Assembly: GCA_051294375.1 (NCBI GenBank)
Contig: CM119265.1
Location: 8,688,772-8,752,771 of the forward strand
DNA from: Paraspadella gotoi
Taxonomy: Eukaryota; Chaetognatha
Direction of reading: 5' to 3'
Length of the DNA: 64,000 nt
Positions 22,235 to 36,311 of the stretch are shown here, in pieces; the stretch's first letter is position 1, and every line of letters begins with the position of its first letter. The notes under the pieces were generated by a model. It worked only from the letters and a program-made list of their open reading frames with translations. It ran no database searches and had not been told where the DNA came from. The translations under genes were made by a program, and so were the position numbers.

Positions 22235-25200
22235 TTAAGTAAAAGTGGTATCAGTTTCGTGACCGTCGGCGGAATGAGAATGGAAAGTTGTTGAGAGATT
22301 ATATTTGGAATGCTGGGTTTTTGAGCGCGCCTCAAATAATTCTCTTATAAGCGAAGCTTTTTCACTTTCAAGTTGCGTGATCCGTCTTGACTTTTGATCC
22401 AGATCTTTGAAAAGGTCGTCGTTTTGTTTCTTTAGCCTATGGACAACGACACCAGGAATACTAAAAAAAAACAAAATTCAAGTTTAGTTTCGTGATGCTG
22501 TATTGACGGTGTTCTAACTGTTGTTCCCATAGTTACCTTGATTCATCTGATGGTCTTGCCGAACTCACCGCAAGGTTCATTGAGTCTAAAAATGCCTGTA
22601 CAATAAAATTAAAAAGAAAACGGATACAAAAGGATTCTTTGCCTTTTTCTATCCTCCTGTGCATTTGTAGTCACGTTAAAAGCGTTAAAACATTTTTATG
22701 CTCTCGTGAAGACAATTAAAAAATTGTAGTCACATTAAAAATAAAATAGGTTTCACGTTAATTCGTGAAGTGGTTTTGTTTTAAATTTGTGAAGAATTAG
22801 TTTTTCTGTATTGTACCCGATTGTTTTGGTTGTGCTCATGATTATACTAGGAGCATTGACCATGAGCTGCATGAAAAGATATTTCGTGAGATAACAGATT
22901 ATTAACCTTTTGAAAAGTTGGCTGAATCATTTATTCGTAATATCTTACCTTATCTTTACAATGGATAAGACCTTCAAGTTGCTGATTGACTTCCGCAATT
23001 CTTGCCATTTGAAACATGAGTTGTTCTTGTTGGCCTTCAAAACTGTATTCCTGCAAATATTTTAATTTTTATTCGTTATAATGCAATTAACGAGTTAAAT
23101 ATAGAAACGTTGAACCATAAAACTAAGCCATTTTTATCCCTGCAACGTAAAATGCGGTACATTTTTTTTCATTAGTTAACGAGGTTTAAAGCCGTCTCTT
23201 TTAAAAATATATAAAAATTAGTTTTAAACCTCGTGGAAAAAAAAGTTTTTAAACAAACTGTAATAATATACTGAAAGTATTGTAAAAAACGCTTGAACTT
23301 CATTATATTATATTTATTTAATCGTGCTGTTGTATTAAATATTAAGCGCTTCACATTCGTCAAGAGTTATGTTGTTCATAAATTATAATTTTTGGAATAT
23401 TTCTGTTACAACAGTAAAGTAAAAATCAAATTTTGTTCTTTTAAATTCTTAAAAAATTAGTCAATTGTGTTTTTTCAAATTTTCTTTTAGATTGCTTCCC
23501 CTTATTCCAAAGTTTGAGTTTCTATCATTTTCCAAGCCAGAACGTTTATTATTAGGAGAATATTGTAATGATTTTAATGATGATGATCCAGAGAATGGGC
23601 CAGACATAGTATTTCGGAAGTTATCCGGTGATGTTTTCTGTAAAATGGTATTAAGTTTTTAATTAAAGTGGATTATATTTAAACCAGTAACTTAAAATTT
23701 ACGGTGTTGGTGAGATTGATAATGCATGATTTTCTTGAGAACGTCATGGGGCTTTTTTCTCTTAATATGGCTTCTCCAAACATTGCTGATCCACCGCAAA
23801 GACCTCGTTTAATAAGTTCCGCCATTCCATCAGGGATTACAGCTCGTGATACTGTATTGTATCTTGAAAAACTTCTTCTTGAAATGGTGCTGGTTTGGTT
23901 AACTATTATGTTTTTGATTTTGACAATTTATTTCAATTGCCTTACCTTCCTAGAATCAAGGCTCCGTTTTCAATATTGCGGTTAGGACGAGGAAATTCTG
24001 TAAGATAATTTTTCTTAAATTTTGGGGGCGTTTCATCAAAATTGTCAGAATCTATGCGTCGTATGTGATGTGATGGAACTACATGATTTAAAAATTTCAT
24101 GTAATCCTCTCCTATTAATCTTCTATCAAACGCTGGTTTGTGTTTTTTTTTTGTTTTTTCTGATGGAAAGTGAGGTACAGGGTTCATATTGATTTCTTTT
24201 AAAATACATGGCCTCTGGAATGATTTCAATTAAAATTTATGCGCGACATGAAAGTTTCCTAATAAAAAATACAAAAATTGAAACATTTAATACGTGTAAT
24301 GATTTAATTAAGTTTATAAAGCAAAATTATTCATCAACTTTTAGTGTACTTCCACGAATTCCCAATGAGTCCAAAGTAGATGTGATTGATCCTCTCCATT
24401 TGCTTTCTCGGATCTGTTTTTTTAAAGCAGAAGATGGTGGCAAAGGGGGGATTCTTTCTACACATCGAGATGAATCTTCACTTGCAAGTAATGCATTTGG
24501 CTTTATAGGTTGGGGAATCAAGTTGCCTGAAATTTCCTTCTGATTCTCTGTAATTACAATATCTTCAGTTGGTTTCATAATTGCTTCGCCAAAAGTAGCA
24601 GATCCACCATTTATTCCAATATTAAGAAGTTCTGACATTCCAGTGGGCAACACCATTCGATTTGTTCTTTCTGCTTTTGATTTTACTGTTGGTCTATTTA
24701 TTGTACTCCCCAGTATGAGGGATCCTGATTGAAAGCTTTCTGTGAACGATTTAGGGTTTATAGATCTTCCAAGTCCTAATGAATTTGGATCTTTGATAAA
24801 ATATTTTCCAAGGTCTCTATTAGATTGAAGTCGTTTAATAGGGTTAACAGGAGTGACTGTGCTCAAAAAATCTAAATAGTCGCTGCCAAAAAATCTCTTA
24901 TCAAAAATAGGCTTTTTAAGTTTACGCGTTCTTGTATGTTGATGCTCCATAAAATTGTGTTCAGAGTGACCTGCTTGCCCTTCCCCGTCTTCTGCAAAGT
25001 AGGATTTTGGCAACTGTAAATCCATGTATGAACCTCTTTCGAAAAACTGCTTTTTGGTTACAAAGGATTTTACATCTGGAAGTTTTTTCCCACCTTTCAT
25101 CTTTCTTCCACCCAATGCCCCATTTATTCCGACATCTGCAAACCTCAAACTAGCTGCTTCTGCATTCATATTTTCGTTTTCTTCCGAGTTACTTCTGCCA

Positions 25201-28200
25201 GGTAACAAATCATCAGTTTTAGAATTAATTCTTGCTTTTGGTTGTAATTTTAGGAGACCAAGAATTGCAAGTCGTTCGAAGTATTCATTGTACTGTTTTA
25301 GTTTTGGCAAATAAGGGTCCGGTAGGTCAAATCCAATTACTGGGACATCGTCATCCTATGGAAGTGAATTAGTGATTTAGTCAGGTATTGTTTGACATTT
25401 CCGTTATTAAATTTGTAAACTTTTGGGTGTCAATGTTAGCAAACACTTAACAGACTAATGAGTGTTTCATGAATCCCTTTATAAATTTTTAAAAGAAATG
25501 TAAAATAGGTTGATTCAACAACATTCAGCAGATTTTTTTTATTTTGAAAGCTAATTCGTTAATAATTTTTATAATTTTCACCTGTTTTTGATATATATCT
25601 CCTTTAGTGTGAAATTTTCGATATTGTTCCATGTATTTTTTCGTGTCTAAATGATGTCGAAAGACAAAAGGTATGAGTTCATTCGATGTTATTATTGTTT
25701 TGTGATCACTTATCGAACTATTTGCCGGAACATCACATGAAGCACTAGTTTGCCGTGAAAGCCATTTGCCGTTATTTCTTTTAACGCCGTTGTGACCCCA
25801 AATTTTCCTTTTATTGCAAGAATTTTCCGATGCTTTGTGTTTGCGGTGACATTTTGTTTTACTGTTTATTTGAAAAGATGACCAACCGGAAATATTATCT
25901 GAAGTAGCTCTCAGTAAAAGACTACAAGTGCAAGGTATTTCTGGGGAATCCTTTTCGATAAGTTTTACAATTAGTCCATAACCTTTCTCCCAGTGGCAAT
26001 CGTTTGCAGATAAGATCCGTTGCTCTGCTCCCGTATTTTCTTCATCACTCCTTTCCTTTATTTCTTCATCAGCGTCGTCGAAATCCGAGCTATCATTATC
26101 ACTGCTATATTCTAACTCGTAAAACTTGTTTGCTCGTTCAGCTTCCGGAAATCGTTCGTGATAGGCCGCAACAGTTTCCTTTGAAATCTCTGTGCATTTT
26201 TCCTTATGTTTTTCACTGTTATCTTTTTGGTTTCCAATTCCAGATTGAGTATTCTTGTAATGCGAAGACAAATTATTTTGGTTGGCCCCTATTTCTATGG
26301 GCGATTCTTTCAAGTAATGGGTCATTGTTCAGTTTTTTAAAATAATATTTAAAGAATTTTTTTTTTTAAGTTTTCTTTAAAGCGGAAGCCTTTAAAAAAT
26401 ATATATGAAGCAGAAGCTTGTGATATTTGGTAACTAAGATGTTTGCGTGTGTATCAGGATGAGCGGAAGAAAAAAAATTATCCTTCAGTGTCTTAGTGTC
26501 AAATCAAAAAGGTTTCATGACCGCTCCTTGTCCAGACCATCTTTCATGTTCTGGTCAAAAGGTCGGTATTCTAATCATAAAAGAAACTTAGTACCTCGAG
26601 ATTAGGGCTTCCGAAGTATTATATTATATTCATATTGATAGCAATCACCTATCTTGATATAAAGATTTTCTGTAATGTTCATTCTGCTTATTTAGTAACA
26701 ATTTTCCTGTCGTTCAACGTTTCTAATTTGTAATTTACTCTTGAGATAAGTTAACAATTAATATCTAATATTATTTGTGAGACTTACTGTTATAAGATTC
26801 TTCGTAACTTGTTGGTGTTTTTCAGCGACAATTCTTAGCTGTTGTTGGTACCACTCCCTCGCTTTGTCCAGTACAGTTAATCCTTAAGAAAAATTAAGTT
26901 CAGTTTATACAAAATTAAGAAAGACAACTAATTTGTTACTTACCTTGCAAAAGAAGATCTCTTTCTTGCTCCACTTGTTTCAGTCTCTTGATCTGTTAGA
27001 AAATGAAAATAAAAATTCATACAATTAGAAATCGTTTTACTTAATTTAGTTAAGGTTAACAAAGTATAGTAAACAAATATCTCTGGAAAAAAAGCAATAT
27101 TTATATTTTGTTCTAGTATAGGTACATAATTTTTAACTATACTTGAACAACCAATTAATATTGCTATTGTACAATATAGGTATAATATCGAGATAATTTT
27201 TTTAACCCTAACCAATTATATTTCTATTCTTTAATTCATTTCTCAGCCTGAAATCCAATTCAATTGGAATGAATTTTTTATTAATGAACTTTTTTTTCTT
27301 CTCTTCTTCCTCTTCAACAGCAGAAGATTTTAAGAATCCACCCCTTTCTAGCATGCAACGAAGGCTGGATCTTCTCTCTCTCTCTTTGCTTCCACCTCTG
27401 CTCTCGATTTTAGTTTAATGTTTGACATAAGTTTTGATGATTACGAAGGCGGAAATGATCATCTAAACAAAACTGACTTTTTTGTTATTCTCTCGTTTAA
27501 AATATTAGGTCCTAATAACATTAGTCACATTATTATTTCCATGTTTTGGCGTATTATTAAAACTGATAATGACAAAACCGAAGAAAAATAAACTTTAAAA
27601 CCACACACCTCTCTCCTTTATTTTAAACTCTACGAGATATCTATATCTTCGAAAGTTCAATTTTCGAAATTCAAGTATTCGTTTATTCGTAACCCGTTTT
27701 CGCTCCGCACTGAAAGTTAGCCAATCATTCCGAGAAAAAAAATTTTCAACTCGAATCAGAAAATTTGAACGAGCCCAATTTTCTTCAAATAGTTGTTCGC
27801 CGGGTATTTCTTTATCACTCGGTCTCGGTTGGATTCACTTCACTCTCATCTGAAGATAAACGACAATGATTCGAGAGACTGGTTAATCGAATGATTTCGT
27901 AGCGCTGAATAAGAAAGTAAAAATAAAACAAAAACAATATACTTTGACATGGATTCGAACGAGGATTAGACTTTTTCAAAAGCCATGAGCGTTCCACGCA
28001 TCTCTTCCGACGCTGAAACGCTTAGCGGCGTCGAAATTTGAACGTTGGGGCCAAAAAAATTGTCGGCAAGGAAACTTCGCCGAATTAAGACGATCCTCTC
28101 GAAAATTAGCAAAAATATCTAGTTCGACTCCCCATCGATAGACGATGGTGAAGGATCGTATGCAAGAACTGCAGGCAAAGCTGCAACAAACTGGACCTGA

Positions 28201-31200
28201 TGCAAATGGAAGGTAAATTTTTCCTTGTGGCTTTTTTCGCAACAAACTGTCCTTAAGTTTACATCAAATTTCTGCATTTTAATTTTTAGCGCGCTGGAAT
28301 CGGACAGCGTGGGAATCGCTATCGACGGGGGCGCTGCCGTTTACGTCAGGACGAACACCGATCAAAATGGCGTCAAAAACTTTGGCTTTCAGAGTGACAG
28401 CAACGCAACAGCTGGTACCTAATAAAACTCATCACCAACGTATCTTACTTTTGACGTTATAACTGTACTAGTACTACCATTATTCTTTAATTTTTAGGAG
28501 ATGATTACTTGGAAGATTTTTTCAGTAACGTGGAAGAGATGAGACAAACTATAGAAACAATGAAGACCAAGGCGAGTGAAATGAAGAAACTCACGGCTAA
28601 TCTTCTCCTTCAAACGGACGATGGCAAGCTTGAGCGAGAACGAGAGTTGGACGCCTTAGTGGCCGACGTCAAGAAGGTTTTTTTAATCTTTAAAATAAGT
28701 TTTTTTCCAGTATTTAGTTAGTTAAAACTAATGTAATGTTTTTCATATTATTTTTGCCTTTTCTCCCTCCCTCCTAAACTCTTTACCACTTTAACTTTCC
28801 CTATTCTTCTCCCACTCTCTTTTTTTAGTTTTTCTTTCTCTCTCCCCCACGCTCACTCTCTATCCCACATCTGTCTTTCTCTCCCTTTTTGCTTTTCCTC
28901 TCTCTTCTTCTCAGGTTCTTAGCCCTCCTTTCCTATCTCTCTCTCTCATCTCTTTCCTCCATTTTTATATTCACATCTTCTACTTTCACAGATGGGCAAA
29001 AAAGTTAAGAATCAACTCGGGCTCATCGAGATAATGGTGGACAAAGGACTCCCGCTGGCGGGCGTATATGTCTCGGCCGAGCAAAGAATAAAGAAAATGC
29101 ATTATACCATGATAACCAAAGAGTTTTGTGAAGTTATGAACGAGGTTAACTCCATTCAAACCAATTATCAAGTAAGTGAACTTGTGATATATCAACTCTT
29201 CTCTCTTACTTCTTCCATTCTGGCGTTTTTTTGTTTAGTCTTTAGTTTCCGCTTTTTAGGTCGATCTGTACAACTTAGGTTAAAAATGCATATAATTTGC
29301 CTTTAGTTAGATTTGAGGATTTTTTTTGTCTTAACAAATGAGCAACTAAGGGACTGCTACGCCGCCTTCAGGAAATCCTAAAACTATAAAGAATAAAAGA
29401 CGGAATTCCGATGCAGTGCGTGCCATAAATACACATGAAATAAACAGCTTTTGTTTTTCAACTTTTTTCAAGATTCATTTTGTGCAGTCTTCATCCAAAC
29501 TTAACTTTTCAAATTAAGGACAAGCTGAAAGAAAATATGGTTCGGCAGCTGGCGGTGATGAACCCGGACGGGATGGACTACACCAATGAACAAATTAACG
29601 AAATGATTGAATCCGGAAAAACTTCCATTTGGACTCAAAATCTTTTGAAAGAAACAGAAGATGCGAGACAAAAACTTAATGCCGTGCAAGCTCGGTGGGT
29701 AGCTCGGATGAAATCGACGAGGAGCTACGATTTATGTTTTACCACGCCCCCTTCATAATTTCAGTCACGAGGAAATTGTAAAACTGGAGAAAAGTATCGT
29801 CGAGGTTCACGACATGTTCCTGGACTTGGCCGTGTTAGTGGAGAGTCAAGGCGCAATGATTGACAACATCGAGGACAACGTCCTCAAGACGAGTGACTAC
29901 GTGAAGACTGCAGTCGTCGAATTGGACAAAGCGAAGGAACACAAAGCGTAAGTCGCATGCTGCTATGATTATCTAGTTAAAACCAAAATGGTCTTTGTTT
30001 GAAGGTTCAAATTAATATAGCATAGTTTTTTTCTTCCACAGATCGTTTAACAAAAAACGATGGTGTTGCGTTGGTATCATCGTCTTGATTCTTGTGATCG
30101 TCGCGATTATTCTTGCAATAGAATTTTCTGGTACATGATCCCAACTTAGTATAAAAGCGTGAATTATTGGTACAAACAAAATGTTTTTCAACAGTTGATT
30201 TTTTTTTAGTATACGTTTGTGCGTATAATTCAACAGTTTAATTTATCATCAGTATAAGATTACATTACTGTTGTGCTATATTTATAATGTTAATTATTTC
30301 AATCGGTATGTTACTATGTTCTCCCGTTCATCTGTTACTGTTGTTCATTACTGAAAATTGAATTAATAAAATTTAAATTTCTTCGTGAAAGGTTTTGTGC
30401 TACATTTTCGTGAGAATTTTTACCTGTTTCAAACGTTTTATTTTAGCTTTGGATGAAGCTTGTGACAAGTGGTTATGCTGTTCGTATTCATGTAGCAGTT
30501 AAAAAAAAAGTATTACACAAATTCACAACTTTGGTTAATGTTAAAAAATTTTGCGGTAAATTAGTAATTGTATGGGAAATAAGAAAATAACGATTTGATA
30601 AGATTTGATAACTTTTTTCTCGTGAGTTAACTATCCTTACCATATTGTAGTCGACGCCGTTGTTGAGGGTATGCCTGCGCGTATCCTTTCTTCTTTCCCG
30701 TCTATCGCGACCCCAGGTCCCGGTCGAGGTGGCAGCCTCGTTCTGGCGACTATATGTCGTCGCCGCTTGCGAAGTCGCGTTTGGCAACATTTGATTCTCG
30801 GGGACGGAACCTAAAAGTAGAGGGGCGATAATTTTACCTTCTGCTGGCAACCATCGGAATGTTATGGAACGACGCTGATTAAGGGGGGCGGGGGATGGTA
30901 GAGAGCGCAAGAAGGCAAGAAATCTTGGCATCGGGAACAGGATAAATGGCGCGCCAACAGAAAAAATAAAAGCGGGAGTGACAAATGGCGGAAATATACA
31001 AAATGAAAATCGCTACCAGCGGTGGGAGGGAAAGGGGGGGGGGGGAAATCGGGTCCGTATTCAGTTTCCGAAACGAGAGCGATAGAATCAATCATCATAA
31101 CCTTATATACCATTTTTCTTCGCGTTCCACTCGTTAACGAGAGCATTCTGCTGCCAGCTTTTTAAGACGTCCATAACTTCGGACTTTCGGGATCCAATGG

Positions 31201-34200
31201 AACCCGAAGGCCCGTAAATTGTGGCTTCGGTCGAATCGGGCACGTTCGATTCCATGGATCTAATAAAGAAAATAGTGGAATTAAATATACCAAATCTATA
31301 TCATTGGTTCTATTGTCATTTTTGATCAGTGCAATATGAACATTATCGACGAGAAAACAGAATAACCTTTCCGTTTTTCATGTTCGAGCAAAGTAATTCG
31401 TTTGTTTTTCCTCACGGTATAGAGAAATGGATCCCTGGCGATTTGTCAACGGCAGCGTGGAATTATGAAAAATGCCACGAAGTTTTTTATTTTTCCTCTC
31501 CATTTTTCGCTTTTACCTTTCAGAACTTTTCTCAAGTTGTTACAATTGATTGACGAGGAAAAGTAACCATTGCGTTTGAATCGTTGACATAGTAATTTTA
31601 ACTAAGATGACTTGTAGAATTCTTGCCGTGAAATGGATTTTTTATTTTAATTTCAATTTTCATTTCGGTAATACTAATAGATCCGTTTTTTTCCAGACGA
31701 CAAGATATGAAATTGGTACAACCAATATATATAAGATACTTGGTATTTCATTGTTTATTTATTTCTTTATTCTGCCTGTGATGCTTTTCTCCCTCGTATT
31801 ACTGACGACTCACCTGGGATTTGCGTAAATGATTTCCTGTGGATATGAAGCTACTCTCGGCGTCACCCTCGCGAAAGCCGTTCCGCTTCCAGCCGTGGAG
31901 AGTCTTTTACCGTATTGACTCGGGTAGTTAGGCGCTTGAGAGCGGAACACGTCGTCCGATCCAGGAGAGGGTTGACCGTCGGATACCCCTGTTGCCAACG
32001 GAATTAGATTTATTTTCTTTGAACACCTATTTTCTTTACTCTGGGTCAGGCATTTCTTTAAATTCTTCATTACCCGCGGTTATTTTAAGCCCGCTCATGG
32101 CGTCGTTCAAATTGCCGTTGGTGCGATAGGATTGCCTGGCAACGTTCCTCGTGAGCGAGTTTCTTCCGTCTTCGATGGTGGAAAGGAGGAAGGAAGGGAG
32201 GGAGGAAAGAAAAGAAAGAAAAGAAAACGGATGGATAGATGAGTATTAGGAAAACGGAAAATCGCGTTCAGGGCGCAAAGTATTTTTTTTTAAATATTCA
32301 AGGTTGTAGCAATCGAAGCTGAACGCAATTAACATTCGACTTCTTGCCGATTTTACGAAAAGGTTGTGTAAACAAATTTTTTACCTGATAATATAAATTC
32401 ATGAGAAAATGTTCAAATTATTAAATTGACCTTTGACGATGTAATATTATTAGCAATACTAGTATCAAAACATTGTCTTTACCATGGCTAGGCACAGGGC
32501 ACACTGGCCACGGACTATAATCCAATTTTATTTTCTCTTTCTACCTATTAATTTTTTTCTAGAATTGGAAAAATTTAATGATTAATTAATGGTGCTTAAC
32601 AATTTTATTAATAAACTTTTTCCTATTATTTTCATAATTTTAGGTTTTTAAAAGGTCGCTTTTTAAAAATTCTATATGACTTAATACTTTGCGTGGCGTA
32701 AAAACAAAGCAAGACTTCACCGATCTCAACACGACAATAAAAACGCTCCGTGCCCTTCGTTACGAGCGGCGTAAATTCCGAGGGAAAAAAAAATAAAACC
32801 CCGACGCTACGGCTTAACTCGTGATGCCGAGGAATAATCACAGCGACTTCCTATCCGGTTCTCACCGCTGTTTTCTTGATTCAGCGTCTGCTTAAGATTC
32901 GGCGCGCTCTTTGAGGTCGTGAACCGCGGGCGACCGTCGTCCCCCGTCACCTGACCCGCCGACGGCATCGGGTGCACCAGCGCCGCCGCGCGGGGAGAAA
33001 ACTGAAATAAACATATAGAGGGGCGTTCGAGGGGGAAACGATGGCTGGAGTAAACAAAATGGCGGTGCTGTTAGTTTTACGTCCGCGTGAAAAGACGGGG
33101 GGAAAAGATTTCTTTGCCAATCTTTCTAACAAAGAAGGGCGAACGGGAGTAGGGGGTAGGTGTTTAGTGGAGCTGGGTTACGGGGACATGGAACTGGGTC
33201 TATTCTCCAATTTAGCTCGGCGCCCGGTTGGTGAGAAAGCCAGTTTCGATCCACGAGGGAAAGGCGGATGAGACGTGAGGCCTTCCCGCCGAAACGCGCG
33301 ACTTTTTTTTTTCACGTGGACGGGAATTTCTCTCGGAATCGTCGTCGCTTTGTCAGCGCCGAAAAAAAAACTTGGCTTTCTCACCTGCGGAAGGAAATTG
33401 GCGCGAGAAGAATTGGTCGGCGCCGGAAAGTGTTGAGCCGATCCTAGAAAAAAAAATGAGGAGGGAAAACAATCTTTGTTTGAAAAGAAGGGGATGGAGG
33501 GAACCGGATATCGATATTTCTTTTCCCCACTTTCCTCCCTTTATTTTCTCGCCTATTTCTCTTCTCTCATCCTCATTTTTCGCTCTCCCCTTTTTTTTCT
33601 CACCGCCCTCATTGCTCAGTTCTCGAAAAATTCTCTCCCTCGTTTCCACCGCATAAATTATTTTTTCATTCTCCAACTTCGCGGCATCCACATTCCACAT
33701 CCCTTCCCAGTCCCCAGAGCCCATCGTTGGACCCACACGAATTTAAGCCCACACCGCCGCGCCGTTTCCTCGCCTGTTCGCGATTTCCATTGTCATTAAT
33801 TTCAATTAATTATTGTTTTTTCATTTCGACGACGCTGACGAAACAAAAAGAGGGAAGCACTGAGCGAGTTTCAACAAACGCCTGCGCTGCCGCCTGTCAA
33901 AAAACTTGCCTCGCTCCGTGAAAATCCCCACCAAGGATAAGTTTGATTGGGTGAGGGGAGGCTCCGGGAAGGGAAGGAAAATCCTCCGAAGGATAATGGC
34001 CTTTTCTTTTCCTCGTGATTTTTTTTCCTTCAAAATTTCAATTTGAAATGCGAATGGAATCGTTCGTCAAGTCGACGAAAAATTTATTCTTTTCTTTCCA
34101 TCGCTATCGTTCCTTTATTTTTTTTCTTTATTTCTTTCTTTCTCATTCTGCCTGATTATTCCTTCCTTTCATTTCTCCATCGTTCTTTCCTTTCGCTTTC

Positions 34201-36274
34201 AAACTTCCCAGCCATTCAACGATCTTTTGTTTTCGCCCTTCCAATTCTCCGAGCTCATAATCATTTTTCTTCACTCTCACTCACTCTCGCTTTTCCTCCC
34301 CCATTCGCACGCGCACCTGAAACGCTGTGCCGTTTCCTGGGTAGATTGTCTGGCGGCGCCAAATGCCCCTCGCGAGGCTGCACGAATTGCGCGCGCGTCA
34401 TTTCCGGCTTTAGGTGGGCGTGGCGTCCCGGCGGCTGATCGAAGGGGAACGCGAGAGGGGCCGCCGTCTGAGGGGTTTGCGCCGCGTGCTGAGGGGCGTG
34501 ACGGTGCGGCGAGGGTTGACGCAGATTGCCGAGTGAAATGCCGGAAGGTTTTTGCGGTTGGCTGCGACAGAGAGAGAAAAATTACGTAATTATTGAAATA
34601 AAAACAACTTTTTTTTTTCAAGAAATTGATTCCCACAACAAAACTAATGATTCCCCAATGGAAGAAAAACAAAATACAGTAATTTGAAACAAAACGCAAA
34701 TAAAGAAACGCCTTTATAAAAATATCCTAACACTATTAACTGTTAGAAAAATAATGAATAAAATTGTAACACAAAACGGAGGAAAATCGTGTGGCGAAGA
34801 AACGAAGTTTCGCCCTCACGAGGCTCACACTTCATTAACTTTATTCCCTCCAAGAATTGTGCGTTATCTCGACCTTTCCCTCATCGACTTTCCCTCATCG
34901 CATACGAAAAGAAAAAAAAAACACCGCCAAATCTCAAAGTGGACATCCGCATTAACGTCTTCTTATTAAATGATAATAAATATGGGAGATTAACGTCGTC
35001 TGGCGCTTGAGGCATCGAGGGAGAAAACGATGGCGCCGGCGCGAAATCGTTCGCGTCTACGCTCGATTTTCTTTTTACCCCCTTTCCTAACTTAAGATCG
35101 TTCGTTTCTTTTCGTTCTTTCGTCATCAGATTATCCTTGATTACCCTTTCATGATAAAATATTTTACTCTATATTCATTTGCTTCTTTACTTTGCTTTAC
35201 TTAATTTTACATTACTTTTATTAGTTTTTATTCTTCTTATGAAACTTTTTTCATATTCTTTCCCTGTTTTTTCTTTATGTTTTTCTTTTCCTGTGCCCAT
35301 TACCTATTTTATCTTCCCCCCCCCCCGCTTCACTCCCCTCTATTTTTCGCTCGCTTCTAAAAGTTTCCTCCTGACCCACTCACTCCCTTCTTTTGCCAAC
35401 GTCCTCAAATCGACCTTTTTCATTCGCGTCCTATCTTTCGCTTTCACTCCAACTTTTTCGCTCCTTTTTTCTCGCCATCTGTTCCATCTTTGCCAGTCTC
35501 CATCAGCTCCTATTTTTTGACTTCATACATCTGGATTATATTTGTCACAGTTTTCCCTACTCAGTCTTTTCTCATTTTCTCTTTCTCTATCGGCTCCCTC
35601 TCTCTCTCTCTTCTCTATCATTTTCATTGACCAACCGATCTGAACTCACCCTCGCAATCCCGACCTTCATTTTCCTCCTCTTTTTCACTCCGCATCGATT
35701 TGTTCACACTTTCACTTTATCCACCCATTCACTTTTTTCACTCCTTCCTTCTTCCTCGAACCCCAAACGAGCCTCACATAATCACATTCTCGCATAATCG
35801 TCGTTAAACATCTCACGATATCTCCCTGAGTATCAGGTGTCTGTTTGTTGTCCCTATCTGGCATATCATCAGGCCCTTGCTTTTACGTAACTCAAGATAT
35901 GAGAAACTAAATGATCATGGAGTAAAGATAGAATTTTTAAAAATTATTTAAAAATCTAATGCTTATAATTAGATTTACAAATCATCATTTTCAGGATTAC
36001 TGACCCGTTCATCGAATAAAAAGCGCCGTTCGCCCCATTGACGCCTCCGTTCGCCGTAATGACGCCGTCGTTCGCCGTATTGACGCCAGAATTCGCCGCA
36101 TTGACGACGCCGTTCGTCACGTTTCCGTTGCCTTCGATCCGCGACGCCGGATGCGTTGGCGGCGCCGACGGCTTAGACGACGGCGCCGAACGAGCGCGCT
36201 GATGAGGATGGGCGTGGCTTCGAAGATCTGCGGGCCGAGAGAGAGAGTGTGAGAGAAAGCAGAGAGAGAGAGAG

Positions 36275-36311
<37 letters not shown>

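Noticed and set aside
23461-26325. X1/X2 as internal coding exons of the SAPCD2-like gene
   Set aside because: X1 and X2 each end in a stop codon, and the flanking SAPCD2-like exons join directly in phase 0 with products adjacent in the vertebrate protein.
24208-26345. Plus-strand frames across gene X1
   Set aside because: Opposite-strand shadows; the minus strand has consistent splice sites and motif repeats.
33352-34700. Many overlapping frames on both strands in the 33.3-34.7 kb region
   Set aside because: Only the 34,561-34,285 and 33,001-32,866 minus-strand exons have fitting splice sites and phase; the rest come from biased composition.
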